Shown piece after piece: positions 8,175 to 15,807 of a stretch of DNA of 54,794 nucleotides. Source of the DNA: Woeseiaceae bacterium. Its GTDB lineage: Bacteria; Pseudomonadota; Gammaproteobacteria; Steroidobacterales; Woeseiaceae. The notes below the pieces were generated by a model. It ran no database searches and was not told the origin of the DNA. It was given only the letters and a program-made list of their open reading frames with translations. The translations under genes and the position numbers were made by a program. Position 1 is the stretch's first letter, and each line of letters starts with the position of its first letter. The stretch covers positions 1-54,794 of the forward strand of contig JAHEFE010000017.1 of the NCBI GenBank assembly GCA_024640365.1, read 5' to 3'.

Positions 8175-8196
8175 TGAGTACTCAAATATCACTCAA
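8163..8196. promoter_or_regulatory. Concentric inverted-repeat operator before marR
   Basis: The inner palindrome TTGAGTACTCAA (8174-8185) is perfect. A second pair of the same half-sites, TTGAGT (8163-8168) and ACTCAA (8191-8196), shares exactly the same centre. Each outer half-site is 11 bases from its inner copy, one helical turn. The site overlaps the -10 and lies just before the ribosome site, so binding would block both. It most likely binds the MarR protein encoded next. Confidence 0.7.
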
Positions 8197-8205
8197 GGTT
8201 TTATC

Positions 8206-8628
8206 ATGACTCAATCCCCGCCAAGTTCTACGTATCTGATTCAGCACGCGTTGCTTGCCTCAAGAATGACAAAGACGGTTGACGGTCAGCTCAGTGTGCA
8301 TGGGATCAGTTTCACCGAGTACCTCATCATGTATCACCTCAATGGTGCGCCATCGCAAACAATGCGCAGGATAGAGTTGGCGGAACATGTGGGGATCAGT
8401 GCTTCAGGTGTCACACGATTGATTGCGCCTATGGAAAAAATAAAAATCGTCGAAAAAGAGGCTAATCCGAGGGATGCCAGGCAAAGCCTCGTCAAACTTT
8501 CAAAAACGGGTCAGCGTCTCTTTACTGAGTCTACGGTCAGCTTTGAGCATTGTGCGAATGAATTGCTGCGCAATTTGAGCGAAAATCAGCTTGAGAAATT
8601 GCTTGAGCTGTCGGCCAGAATTTCCTGA
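8206..8628 (+). CDS. MarR family transcriptional regulator
   Basis: A 140-residue winged-helix regulator. Helix-turn-helix: MRRIELAEHVGISASGVTRLIAPMEK (about 53-78). The wing follows, with ANPRDARQSLVKLSKTG (about 86-102). N- and C-terminal helices would form the dimer, the usual MarR layout. Such proteins respond to phenolics, oxidants or other small ligands. The palindromic operator just upstream suggests autorepression. The next gene, a small membrane protein, has an AATACTTGA shared with this promoter region and may be a second target. The ligand is unknown; nearby dioxygenases hint at aromatic compounds. Confidence 0.92.
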   Translation: MTQSPPSSTYLIQHALLASRMTKTVDGQLSVHGISFTEYLIMYHLNGAPSQTMRRIELAEHVGISASGVTRLIAPMEKIKIVEKEANPRDARQSLVKLSKTGQRLFTESTVSFEHCANELLRNLSENQLEKLLELSARIS

Positions 8629-8768
8629 GTTCGGCACAATGTCGCGTAAGACGTATATTCAAAAGGTAGGCACGTAGTCGGCTCTGCTACTCATGAACCA
8701 TGACCGGCTGTTGCGGATTTGCGTTAAGTGAGCTGCATACCCAATACTGGATCGTGAACTATCGCTTT

Positions 8769-8798
8769 TTGCTTTACAAAATGCGACTAGGGAATACT
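8769..8798 (+). promoter_or_regulatory. Possible promoter of the 128-residue membrane protein
   Basis: TTGCTT (8769-8774), 18 bases, AATACT (8793-8798). AATACTTGA (8793-8801) is identical to the -10 plus first operator half-site at marR (8169-8177), but no matching second half-site follows. Confidence 0.35.
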
Positions 8799-8819
8799 TG
8801 ATCGAGACTAGGAAAAGTT

Positions 8820-9206
8820 ATGCAAACAAAATACCTGATGTTGTTGAGTGCTTGTTTCAATGGCGGTCTTGGATTGGCAGCCTCTTTCGCCCCGCAGGAA
8901 ATTCTTTCCTCTCTTGATATTATTCCGTGGGCCCAGACAGTATTGCTGCTGCAAATTATGGGGGCTTTGTATCTTGGTTTCGCGATACTTAACTGGATGG
9001 CTCGTGGAGTGTTGATCGGGGGCGTTTACAGTCGTCCATTGGCAATCGCGAATTTCGCACATTTCGGAATTGTGACGATGGCGATGAGCAAAATGTTCGC
9101 CGGCAACCAAGACCCGCTGCTACTTGCAGGTGCCGTTATTTACGGCGTTTTCGCCGTATGGTTTGGTATTGTGCTGTTCACGCATCCTGTTTTTAATAAG
9201 ACGTGA
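8820..9206 (+). CDS. Small four-helix membrane protein of unknown function
   Basis: A 128-residue protein with about four hydrophobic segments: YLMLLSACFNGGLGLAASF, TVLLLQIMGALYLGFAILNWM, PLAIANFAHFGIVTMAM, and LLLAGAVIYGVFAVWFGIVLF. The pattern resembles small DoxX- or DUF4345-like membrane proteins, but I cannot name a family. AGGA (8810-8813) supports the ATG. It lies between a MarR gene and a ring-cleaving dioxygenase gene and may be regulated by that MarR. Confidence 0.75.
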   Translation: MQTKYLMLLSACFNGGLGLAASFAPQEILSSLDIIPWAQTVLLLQIMGALYLGFAILNWMARGVLIGGVYSRPLAIANFAHFGIVTMAMSKMFAGNQDPLLLAGAVIYGVFAVWFGIVLFTHPVFNKT

Positions 9207-9303
9207 GCCGATTTGTCCAACTGAGCTATCATTTTTGTATGGTTCGGCGGGAAATGCAAAGGTACCAAGCAATAAGTTCGAAATCAGGGATAGGAGATAG
9301 GCT

Positions 9304-10116
9304 GTGGTTGCGAACGTGAAAAAGCACCTGAGTCCCGTATTGTTTGTATCTCATGGCGGCGGGCCTCTGCCCTTACTGGGTGATAAGCAACACGTTCAAC
9401 TTGTAAGCAGCTTGCAGGAAATTGCGGCTGGGATGCAAAAGCCAGCAGCTATCCTGGTTATAAGTGCACACTGGGAGACCCTTAAACCGACAGTGACGAC
9501 AGGACCGAATCCATCATTGATCTATGACTACTCCGGCTTTCCCAAATCTGCATATGAGATCACTTATCCCGTGAAAGGTCAGCCAGCGATCGCTGCCGAA
9601 ATTCTGTCGATGCTGAGCAAAGACAAAATAGCGGCAAGCCAGGATCCAGACAGAGGCTTCGACCACGGGGTTTTTGTACCGCTGAAGATCATGTATCCGG
9701 ATGCAAGCATCCCGTGCGTACAACTCTCACTCTGCAGAACGCTGGATCCGGCGGAGCATTTGCAGGTTGGTAGGGTACTTGCGGAGCTGAGACGCTCCAA
9801 CGTGATGATTATAGGATCGGGATTTTCGTTCCATAACCTGAAGGCATTTTTTTCCACGCCAACACGTGACGAAATAGCGCTAAACGAATCATTTGAACGA
9901 TGGTTGATTGACGCGTGTACGGATTCAAAATTCAATTACGCAGCCAGGGCGGAAAAATTGGCGGCGTGGTCAGCCGCGCCTGGTGCGAAATTTTGCCATC
10001 CCCGGGAAGAGCATTTGATTCCATTGCATGTCTGCGTCGGGGCGGCTCAATCCGTGGCGAAAAAGGTTTTTGAATTTGATGTCATGGGCAGAAAGGCATG
10101 TCATATTCTTTGGTAG
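9304..10116 (+). CDS. DODA-type (class III, LigB-like) extradiol dioxygenase
   Basis: A 270-residue cytosolic enzyme of the LigB/DODA family (E. coli YgiD type). The family opens catechol rings, for example 4,5-cleavage of DOPA, with one metal ion. Expected metal-site and catalytic histidines are all visible: His17 (FVSHGGG), His56 (SAHWE), His121 (FDHGVFVPL) and His177 (GSGFSFHNL). The GTG start at 9304 is supported by AGGAG (9293-9297). About 2 kb downstream is a member of the unrelated fungal-type DOPA 4,5-dioxygenase family. The true substrate here is unknown. Confidence 0.93.
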   Translation: MVANVKKHLSPVLFVSHGGGPLPLLGDKQHVQLVSSLQEIAAGMQKPAAILVISAHWETLKPTVTTGPNPSLIYDYSGFPKSAYEITYPVKGQPAIAAEILSMLSKDKIAASQDPDRGFDHGVFVPLKIMYPDASIPCVQLSLCRTLDPAEHLQVGRVLAELRRSNVMIIGSGFSFHNLKAFFSTPTRDEIALNESFERWLIDACTDSKFNYAARAEKLAAWSAAPGAKFCHPREEHLIPLHVCVGAAQSVAKKVFEFDVMGRKACHILW

Positions 10117-10138
10117 ACGTAAGAGCACTGGCGATTGG

Positions 10139-10525
10139 ATGATCAGACGACGAAATTTTATTGCAGGCGTTGGTGCCGCAGCGGTCGTTGTGACATTACC
10201 AGCTTGTACGATAGGGTCGGAGCAGGTTGATATGTATGGCTTGATAGGGAAAATAACAGCGGCTACCGGTCAGCGTGAGGCGTTAATCGCCATTCTGATT
10301 GATGGCGTAGGCGGTATGCCGGGCTGTCTCAGTTACGTAGTGGCCAGGGACGCCGCGGACGACGATGCTTTGTGGGTTACTGAGGTCTGGGAGAGTAGAG
10401 AAAGTCATCAGGCATCTCTTTCCTTGCCGTCGGTGCAAGATGCGATCGCCCGGGGCCGACCATTGATCGTCGGGTTTGGCGAAAGATTTGAAACGGAGCC
10501 AGTTGGAGGCCACGGCCTGAATTAA
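10139..10525 (+). CDS. Exported lipoprotein-like antibiotic biosynthesis monooxygenase (ABM) domain protein
   Basis: A 128-residue protein starting MIRRRNFIAGVGAAAVVV, a twin-arginine-like signal with a lipobox (LPAC, 20-23), so it is probably Tat-exported and lipid-anchored. The rest is one ABM ferredoxin-like domain: MYGLIGKITAATGQREALIAIL, then CLSYVVARDAADDDALWVTEVWESRESHQASL, the classic ABM strand-helix pattern. ABM domains act as cofactor-free monooxygenases or heme-degrading enzymes; which applies here is unclear. The ATG at 10139 is taken over a longer frame from 10028, which overlaps the dioxygenase gene and would bury the signal. Confidence 0.82.
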   Translation: MIRRRNFIAGVGAAAVVVTLPACTIGSEQVDMYGLIGKITAATGQREALIAILIDGVGGMPGCLSYVVARDAADDDALWVTEVWESRESHQASLSLPSVQDAIARGRPLIVGFGERFETEPVGGHGLN

Positions 10526-10539
10526 CAAGGGGAAAAATA

Positions 10540-10890
10540 ATGACTTCAACAAATGAAGTGCTAAATCACCATTTGAAGTGTTTCGGAGAGGGGGATCTTG
10601 AAGGTGTCCTGGCTGATTATACCGAGGAGTCGGTGGTGATGACGCCACAAGGCACTCTGAAGGGACTCGCCGCAATAACGCCCATGTTCGTTGGTATGTT
10701 CGCTGAATTTGGCAAGCCAGGCGCATCGTTTAACATGCAAAAGGTCTTGGTCGAAGGGGATTACGCTTACATACTTTGGAGCGCCGAGACTGCCGATAAC
10801 GTTTACGAAATGGCGAGCGACACCTTTGTAGTTAAAGGTGGAAATATTGTGGCGCAAACATTTGCCGCGAAAATAACGCCGAAAGGCTGA
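10540..10890 (+). CDS. NTF2-like (SnoaL) domain protein
   Basis: A 116-residue single NTF2-fold protein. Its start NEVLNHHLKCFGEGDLEGVLADYTEESVVMTPQGTLKGLAAI is a textbook SnoaL-like opening (helix, acidic turn, strand, glycine turn), and it ends with strands SDTFVVKGGNIVAQTFAAKI. Such cones bind small hydrophobic ligands and may be isomerases, hydrolases or carriers. AAGGGGAAA (10527-10535) is a good ribosome site. It starts 15 bases after the ABM lipoprotein gene and runs 13 bases before the VOC gene, so the three probably share a transcript. Confidence 0.88.
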   Translation: MTSTNEVLNHHLKCFGEGDLEGVLADYTEESVVMTPQGTLKGLAAITPMFVGMFAEFGKPGASFNMQKVLVEGDYAYILWSAETADNVYEMASDTFVVKGGNIVAQTFAAKITPKG

Positions 10891-10902
10891 TGCGGAATCT
10901 TG

Positions 10903-11346
10903 ATGCAAAGTGGCGAACTCGCAACTAAAGTGCCCGACGGTGACCGAAACCGGCTGTCGAACGCTCATTTGCGGGTCGCTCGTTCATCGAACGATCTAAA
11001 TGCCGCGATACACTTTTATCGAGACGGACTTGGCTTCGATGTCTTGTCCGAGTTCAAAGACCATGACTCCTTCGATGGCGTCATGCTCGGCCACGAGCGT
11101 GCTGCATATCATCTGGAATTTACCAAAAACCATGGTGCTATTGCTCCCATCGCACCCGACAAGGAGCAGCTTCTGGTGTTTTACTTGCCGGACAAAGACG
11201 AGTGGACGCGGGCGGTTGCGCGGATTCTAAGCATTGGCTGTACTGCAGTACCGCCAGTCAATCCATACTGGAATCGAATGGGTCAGACATTTGAAGATCC
11301 CGACGGTTATCGAGTAGTTTTGCAACATGGCAGTTGGCCTGCCTAA
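10903..11346 (+). CDS. VOC family (glyoxalase-like) protein
   Basis: A 147-residue vicinal oxygen chelate protein with two beta-alpha-beta-beta-beta modules. Module one starts LSNAHLRVARSSNDLNAAIHFYRDGLGFDVL; module two contains DEWTRAVARILSIGC and ends FEDPDGYRVVLQ, the usual closing strand with a metal-ligand position. Members are glyoxalases, dioxygenases or resistance proteins; no specific one is recognised. The ATG at 10903 is used; a TTG three bases earlier is also in frame. Confidence 0.9.
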   Translation: MQSGELATKVPDGDRNRLSNAHLRVARSSNDLNAAIHFYRDGLGFDVLSEFKDHDSFDGVMLGHERAAYHLEFTKNHGAIAPIAPDKEQLLVFYLPDKDEWTRAVARILSIGCTAVPPVNPYWNRMGQTFEDPDGYRVVLQHGSWPA

Positions 11347-11485
11347 AGACCAACCGCTACTGGCAGGCAGACCAAGGTAGCAGCTCGCAACATTTGGCGT
11401 GCGTATACTGGTTCTTGCGTACAAGGTAGTATGAATTGTGAGCGGCAGCAGCAGAGCTATTTCCAGTGCTTAGCCGTAGGGGGGC

Positions 11486-12190
11486 ATGGTGAAAAAAATA
11501 CTGGCCGTTATTATTGCGCTTGTCATCGCGGGTGGTTTGGCATTCGCAGGTTTTATTGGCTGGGCGCTGTATCCACAATTCAATCCGCAGCCATTGCCTT
11601 CTGCATTGGTTGCGGCGACTGATGTTGCCGGCATAAGACGATTGCAGGATGCTGAGGATGTTGCCGACTACGCGCCACTTGCCAAGTCATTTCAGCCGCA
11701 GAGGGTGGCCAGTTACTGTGGGGTAGCTTCCAGCGTTTCCGTATTGGCGGCCCTGGGTATCAAATCGAGCCAATGGAGCTTCTTTACCGATGAAGCGAGT
11801 CGAGTGCGCTCCCGCTACGATGTGACTTTTGGAGGCATGTCGTTGCCAGACCTTAATGGATTACTCAAGGCGCATGGATTGCACACCTCGATGCATCACG
11901 CGGATGAGTTCGACGTTAATGACTTCCGGGACGTTGTCGAGAAAAATCTGGCACATGAAGGAGATTATTTGATCGTCAATTACCAAAGGGATGCGCTGGG
12001 CCAGGGCCGGGTAGGTCATATTTCACCATTGGCTGCATACGATCAGGAGTCAGATAGCGTGCTGATCATGGACACCGCCGCGCATAAATATCCACCGACC
12101 TGGGTGCCGGTTGATTTGCTGTATGCGGCAATGAACACGAAAGATTCGGCGTCAGATAAGATGCGTGGGTACGTTGAAGTCTGGAAATAG
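11486..12190 (+). CDS. Membrane-anchored bacterial phytochelatin synthase-like protein
   Basis: A 234-residue papain-fold protein of the phytochelatin synthase family. An N-terminal hydrophobic helix (5-27) probably anchors it facing the periplasm. The catalytic triad is visible: Cys78 (SYCGVAS), His178 (VGHISPL) and Asp196 (LIMDTA). The FGGMSLPDLNGLLKAHG block is also typical. Plant enzymes make metal-binding phytochelatins from glutathione; short bacterial forms lack the C-terminal domain and mostly hydrolyse glutathione to gamma-Glu-Cys. Hydrolysis is the safer guess here. GGGGGG at 11479-11484 precedes the ATG. No metal regulator adjoins it. Confidence 0.92.
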   Translation: MVKKILAVIIALVIAGGLAFAGFIGWALYPQFNPQPLPSALVAATDVAGIRRLQDAEDVADYAPLAKSFQPQRVASYCGVASSVSVLAALGIKSSQWSFFTDEASRVRSRYDVTFGGMSLPDLNGLLKAHGLHTSMHHADEFDVNDFRDVVEKNLAHEGDYLIVNYQRDALGQGRVGHISPLAAYDQESDSVLIMDTAAHKYPPTWVPVDLLYAAMNTKDSASDKMRGYVEVWK

Positions 12191-12228
12191 AGATCGATCT
12201 ACTTTTTGATACTGCAGGAAGCTACAGA

Positions 12229-12627
12229 ATGCCAAGCACCGACGCACCTTTTCACGCTCATATTTATTACTTGCTTGAGGAGCGTACTGTGGCGTCCTCG
12301 CTACGCAGCTTGCTGACAACTAAAATGGAAAGTGGGAAAATACCCGAGCTTGTTTTTATCGGTGAACTGCGGGATCAAAAAGTCGGTCCCCATCCCATTC
12401 CACAGTTCGAAATTCATTTCACAGAATCGGCATTACCAGCTCTCAAAAAGATACTCGAGCGCTCGGGACTGAAAGTATTACTTCATCCTCTCACCGACGA
12501 TGATCTGGCCGACCACACGACTCTTGCTCAATGGATAGGCGGGGAGGCGCTCGATCTTGATTTGGCACCGCTGGATCCCCCCGGCCAAAATCAGGGCATT
12601 GCGAGGTTCGCAAAGACAGATTTTTGA
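12229..12627 (+). CDS. DOPA 4,5-dioxygenase family protein (fungal DodA type)
   Basis: A 132-residue protein of the small DOPA_dioxygen family, first known from the fungal betalain pathway. Conserved histidine-rich blocks are all present: FHAHIYY (His9, His11), GPHPIPQFEIHF (His55, His63) and LLHPLTDDDLADHT (His86, His96). In bacteria these proteins are widespread and the physiological substrate is usually not known. It follows the phytochelatin synthase gene by 38 bases. The window also encodes a LigB/DODA-type dioxygenase of different fold about 2 kb upstream. Confidence 0.9.
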   Translation: MPSTDAPFHAHIYYLLEERTVASSLRSLLTTKMESGKIPELVFIGELRDQKVGPHPIPQFEIHFTESALPALKKILERSGLKVLLHPLTDDDLADHTTLAQWIGGEALDLDLAPLDPPGQNQGIARFAKTDF

Positions 12628-12654
12628 TCCCAATAGGGCTACGATCAGTTCGGA

Positions 12655-12667
12655 GGGCGCTGCGCCC
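12655..12667. repeat. Short GC-rich palindrome GGGCGC-T-GCGCCC
   Basis: A 13-base near-perfect palindrome between two genes. As RNA it folds to a 5-bp stem with a 3-base loop. There is no T-run, and it ends 14 bases before the GNAT start, so it may affect that gene's translation. Confidence 0.35.
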
Positions 12668-12681
12668 CGGGGCAAGGGACA

Positions 12682-13182
12682 ATGACTCAATCCAGAATCA
12701 GTGCGTTTACAGCATCGGAGTGGCGAGAATATCGAGCCTTGCGCTTGCGTGCGCTGAAAGAGTCCCCGGAAGCATTTTGCAGCACGTATAGCGGCTCAAT
12801 TCAATTGCCCGATGAAGATTGGCAAGAACGATTGCGTGGTTTAGATCCTTCCCTTGAGCGGCCGCTTGTGGCGCGCGTGGCCAACGTCGATGCGGGCATG
12901 GGCTGGGTCCACATTGACCCGGCAGAGCCGCGCACAGCCCATCTCTTACAAATGTGGGTGCCGCCTGAGCACAGAGGAAGGGGGTTGGGGCGTGAGCTAT
13001 TAAGCGACGCGATCACCTGGGCAAAACAAAATGGCGCGAGCAAAATGGTGCTGGGTGTTACTACCGGTGATAGCCCGGCGCGAGTGATGTATGAATCGGC
13101 AGGTTTTGTTGCAGTAGGAGATGAGGAATTGCTGCGGTCAGACGCCGATTTAATGATGCAAAATATGGAATGTGCTTTTTAA
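12682..13182 (+). CDS. GNAT family N-acetyltransferase
   Basis: A 166-residue GNAT. The acetyl-CoA loop reads VPPEHRGRGLGRELL (about 93-107), matching Q/R-x-x-G-x-G/A, with strand LLQMWV before it and the C-terminal motif SPARVMYESAGFVAVGDEE. The opening ISAFTASEWREYRALRLRALKESPEAF is common in this GNAT subgroup. Substrate is unknown. AAGGGA (12674-12679) is close before the ATG. It is one of six GNAT genes in the window. Confidence 0.93.
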   Translation: MTQSRISAFTASEWREYRALRLRALKESPEAFCSTYSGSIQLPDEDWQERLRGLDPSLERPLVARVANVDAGMGWVHIDPAEPRTAHLLQMWVPPEHRGRGLGRELLSDAITWAKQNGASKMVLGVTTGDSPARVMYESAGFVAVGDEELLRSDADLMMQNMECAF

Positions 13183-13269
13183 ATGTTGTTGTAGCGGATA
13201 TGACCGTCTCGAAACCGCGGGTGGAACGGTTTGCATATACTTCAGTGAGTTGGTAATGGTCAGGGAACT

Positions 13270-14460
13270 ATGAAAACAGAATCTTCGAATTTTATAACCA
13301 CTTTTTTTAGGCTTGAGTCGGCCGGCGGCTTGTTGCTTATGTTTTCGGCCGTACTCGCGATTATTTGTGCGAACTCTGTCTTGGCGCCGTACTACCAGTT
13401 GCTCTTGTCTACGCCAGTAGAGATTCGCATAGGTAGTCTTGAGATTGCGAAACCACTTCTGCTATGGATAAACGATGGCTTGATGGCTGTGTTCTTTTTT
13501 CTGGTGGGGCTGGAGCTCAAAAGAGAGCTTATAGAGGGGGAGCTCGCCGACAAGCGCAATATTATTTTGCCGGGTGTCGGCGCGATAGGAGGCATGCTGG
13601 TTCCGGCGCTGATTTATCTGTACTTCAATAGCGACGATCCTGTTGCGGTTAACGGCTGGGCTATTCCCGCGGCGACCGATATTGCCTTTGCACTGGGTGT
13701 CTTGACCCTGTTGGGCTCGCGCGTGCCTACGACGGTCAAAATATTCCTGACGTCGCTCGCGATCTTCGACGACATTGGCGCAATAGTAATTATCGCTTTG
13801 TTTTATACGGCGAAAATTTCCATATCGGCTTTAGTTGTGGCCGCCGTTTGTATTGCGATTCTTTTCGTAATGAACCGACGCAATGTCATTGCGACGAGTC
13901 CTTACATACTGGTGGGCGCGATCATGTGGGTTGCAACGCTGAAATCAGGCGTCCATGCCACTTTGGCGGGTGTTGTTTTGGCAATGTTTATTCCATTGCG
14001 AAATCCGCAGGATCCGTCTGAATCCCCTTTGAAAAGTATGGAGCATGATCTGCATACAGTGGTTGCTTTTTTTGTGCTGCCGGTATTTGCATTTGCGAAC
14101 GCAGGAATTGGGTTTCATGGTCTCGGGCTGGACGATGTTTTACATCCGGTGCCGATGGGCATCAGTCTGGGCTTATTCCTCGGCAAGCAGATCGGAATTT
14201 TTGGACTGTGCTGGCTTGTCATCAAGCTGGGCGTCGCGAGAATGCCGAAAGATATGGACTGGCTAAGTCTTTATGGTACTGCGGCGTTGTGTGGCATAGG
14301 TTTCACGATGAGTCTTTTTATTGGTTCTCTTGCTTTTGAAGTGACAGGTGTCAATCTGTTGTTCGATGAACGGCTCGGTATCATTGTGGGGTCTTTGACT
14401 TCAGGCATCCTGGGGTATCTCATTCTGAATGTGGCGTTCGGCGCGAACAAGTCGGAATAG
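13270..14460 (+). CDS. nhaA: NhaA family Na+/H+ antiporter
   Basis: A 396-residue inner-membrane antiporter of normal NhaA length that exports Na+ or Li+ in exchange for protons. Ion-site aspartates are visible: Asp137 in PAATDIAFALGV (E. coli Asp133) and Asp167/Asp168 in SLAIFDDIGAI (E. coli 163/164). The amphipathic opening before the first helix, the SGVHATLAGV segment and the GIGFTMSLFI helix near the end also fit. An AGGGA precedes the ATG at 13270. It appears monocistronic or linked to the small gene 66 bases downstream. Confidence 0.97.
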   Translation: MKTESSNFITTFFRLESAGGLLLMFSAVLAIICANSVLAPYYQLLLSTPVEIRIGSLEIAKPLLLWINDGLMAVFFFLVGLELKRELIEGELADKRNIILPGVGAIGGMLVPALIYLYFNSDDPVAVNGWAIPAATDIAFALGVLTLLGSRVPTTVKIFLTSLAIFDDIGAIVIIALFYTAKISISALVVAAVCIAILFVMNRRNVIATSPYILVGAIMWVATLKSGVHATLAGVVLAMFIPLRNPQDPSESPLKSMEHDLHTVVAFFVLPVFAFANAGIGFHGLGLDDVLHPVPMGISLGLFLGKQIGIFGLCWLVIKLGVARMPKDMDWLSLYGTAALCGIGFTMSLFIGSLAFEVTGVNLLFDERLGIIVGSLTSGILGYLILNVAFGANKSE

Positions 14461-14526
14461 TCATCCAGTATTTGTGGGGGAGATTGGCATAACAATTGGA
14501 CGATGTAATGCCGAAGGGGTTTTGCG

Positions 14527-14715
14527 ATGGCAGTTTATAGGCGAATTATTTATTTGGCTTTAGTTCTGACCGCACTGGGCATTACCTCGTCTACACTATT
14601 AGCTGATGCTGCTCGGCCACTCGGCGTGGTACTCGTGGCCGTTGGCGGGTTATTCTTCATTGTTGGTATGCCAAGAAAAAAGACCGCGGACAAAGAAGAA
14701 ATACAGTCAAAATAA
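14527..14715 (+). CDS. Small two-helix membrane protein
   Basis: A 62-residue protein with two hydrophobic segments (about 6-26 and 31-49) and a charged tail (PRKKTADKEEIQSK). An AAGGGG run (14513-14519) precedes the ATG, and the gene sits tightly between nhaA and the DUF1348 gene. I recognise no family and no function can be given. Confidence 0.6.
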   Translation: MAVYRRIIYLALVLTALGITSSTLLADAARPLGVVLVAVGGLFFIVGMPRKKTADKEEIQSK

Positions 14716-14754
14716 GGAACTTCATAATCAAATTATTTACATGAGGATAGCGTG

Positions 14755-15219
14755 ATGTCCCGACCCCCACTGCCGCCGTTTGATGCAGCGACCGCAGCAC
14801 AAAAAGTGCGCCTGGCGGAAGACGCCTGGAATTCGCGTGAACCTGAGCGCGTGTCGCTTGCATACACTGTCGATAGCGTATGGCGGAACCGGTCCGAGTT
14901 TTTGCAGGGAAGGGAAGCCATCGTCGAATTTTTGCAGCGAAAATGGGATCGGGAGCTGGAATACCGGCTTATCAAAGAACTGTGGGCGTATCACGAAAAT
15001 CGTATTGCGGTGCGCTTTGCCTACGAATGGCACGACGAAATGGGTAAATGGTTCCGTTCCTATGGCAACGAAAACTGGGAGTTTGATGAAAATGGATTAA
15101 TGCGCCGTCGTATCGCGAGCATCAATGATCTGGCTATCAAAGAGGGGGAGAGGAAATATCAATGGGCCCATGGGCCGCGTCCTCTGGATCATCCCGGCTT
15201 GTCTGAGTTGGGGCTGTAG
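14755..15219 (+). CDS. DUF1348 / NTF2-like protein
   Basis: A 154-residue NTF2-fold protein of the DUF1348 group. Marks are [23 protein letters not shown] near the start, [33 protein letters not shown], and [23 protein letters not shown]. It ends with HPGLSELGL, also characteristic. The family is uncharacterised; an enzyme or carrier of small ligands is likely. GAGGA (14743-14747) supports the ATG at 14755; a GTG directly before it is also in frame. It lies 39 bases after a small membrane-protein gene. Confidence 0.9.
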   Translation: MSRPPLPPFDAATAAQKVRLAEDAWNSREPERVSLAYTVDSVWRNRSEFLQGREAIVEFLQRKWDRELEYRLIKELWAYHENRIAVRFAYEWHDEMGKWFRSYGNENWEFDENGLMRRRIASINDLAIKEGERKYQWAHGPRPLDHPGLSELGL

Positions 15220-15270
15220 TACTCAGACGATTTGATCACGATTCAGTGGTCAGTCACCTGGAAGGAATGC

Positions 15271-15666
15271 ATGGGCATTGCGAGATTGAAGAAATGGGCA
15301 GCGTCTCTTAAAACCACTCTACGCGCCCTATATCTTGCGTCACGCGATCCCAGGGTACCTACGCTGGCGAAAGTGATCATTGCAGTAGTTGTGGCGTACG
15401 CCCTGAGTCCAGTCGACCTGATCCCAGACTTTATACCGATTCTCGGCTACCTTGATGATCTGATTTTCTTACCAATCGGTATCTGGTTGGCAGTCCGGTT
15501 AATTCCGCCAGGGGTCTGGCAGGAGTGCTTGAAACTTGCGGAAAAAAGCGTTTGGGAGGTACCGACCAGCCGTCGGGCGGCGCTCGTGATTATCATTGTC
15601 TGGGCATTTGTTCTGGTAGCGATCGTAAAATGGGTGAGCGGATATTTTTATGCAGTGGAGAATTGA
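15271..15666 (+). CDS. DUF1232 (YkvA-like) membrane protein
   Basis: A 131-residue protein with the DUF1232 signature [38 protein letters not shown] (about 38-75), where [11 protein letters not shown] is the hallmark. A further C-terminal helix ([16 protein letters not shown]) follows. Function is unknown across the family. The ATG at 15271 with AAGGA (15262-15266) is chosen over an in-frame ATC-region start at 15232. It stands alone, 51 bases after the DUF1348 gene. Confidence 0.88.
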   Translation: MGIARLKKWAASLKTTLRALYLASRDPRVPTLAKVIIAVVVAYALSPVDLIPDFIPILGYLDDLIFLPIGIWLAVRLIPPGVWQECLKLAEKSVWEVPTSRRAALVIIIVWAFVLVAIVKWVSGYFYAVEN

Positions 15667-15807
15667 TAAGTGTAGTCTGAATGTCCTAAAGGGGTCTGGC
15701 TGCACGTCCAGCGGTGACAGGGTGATTTTCGGATCTGACAAAAGGAATCCTGCGGTCAAGGTATAGTTCGCTACATCGTAGTCGGTCGGTTTGTAAGGAA
15801 AAATTAA

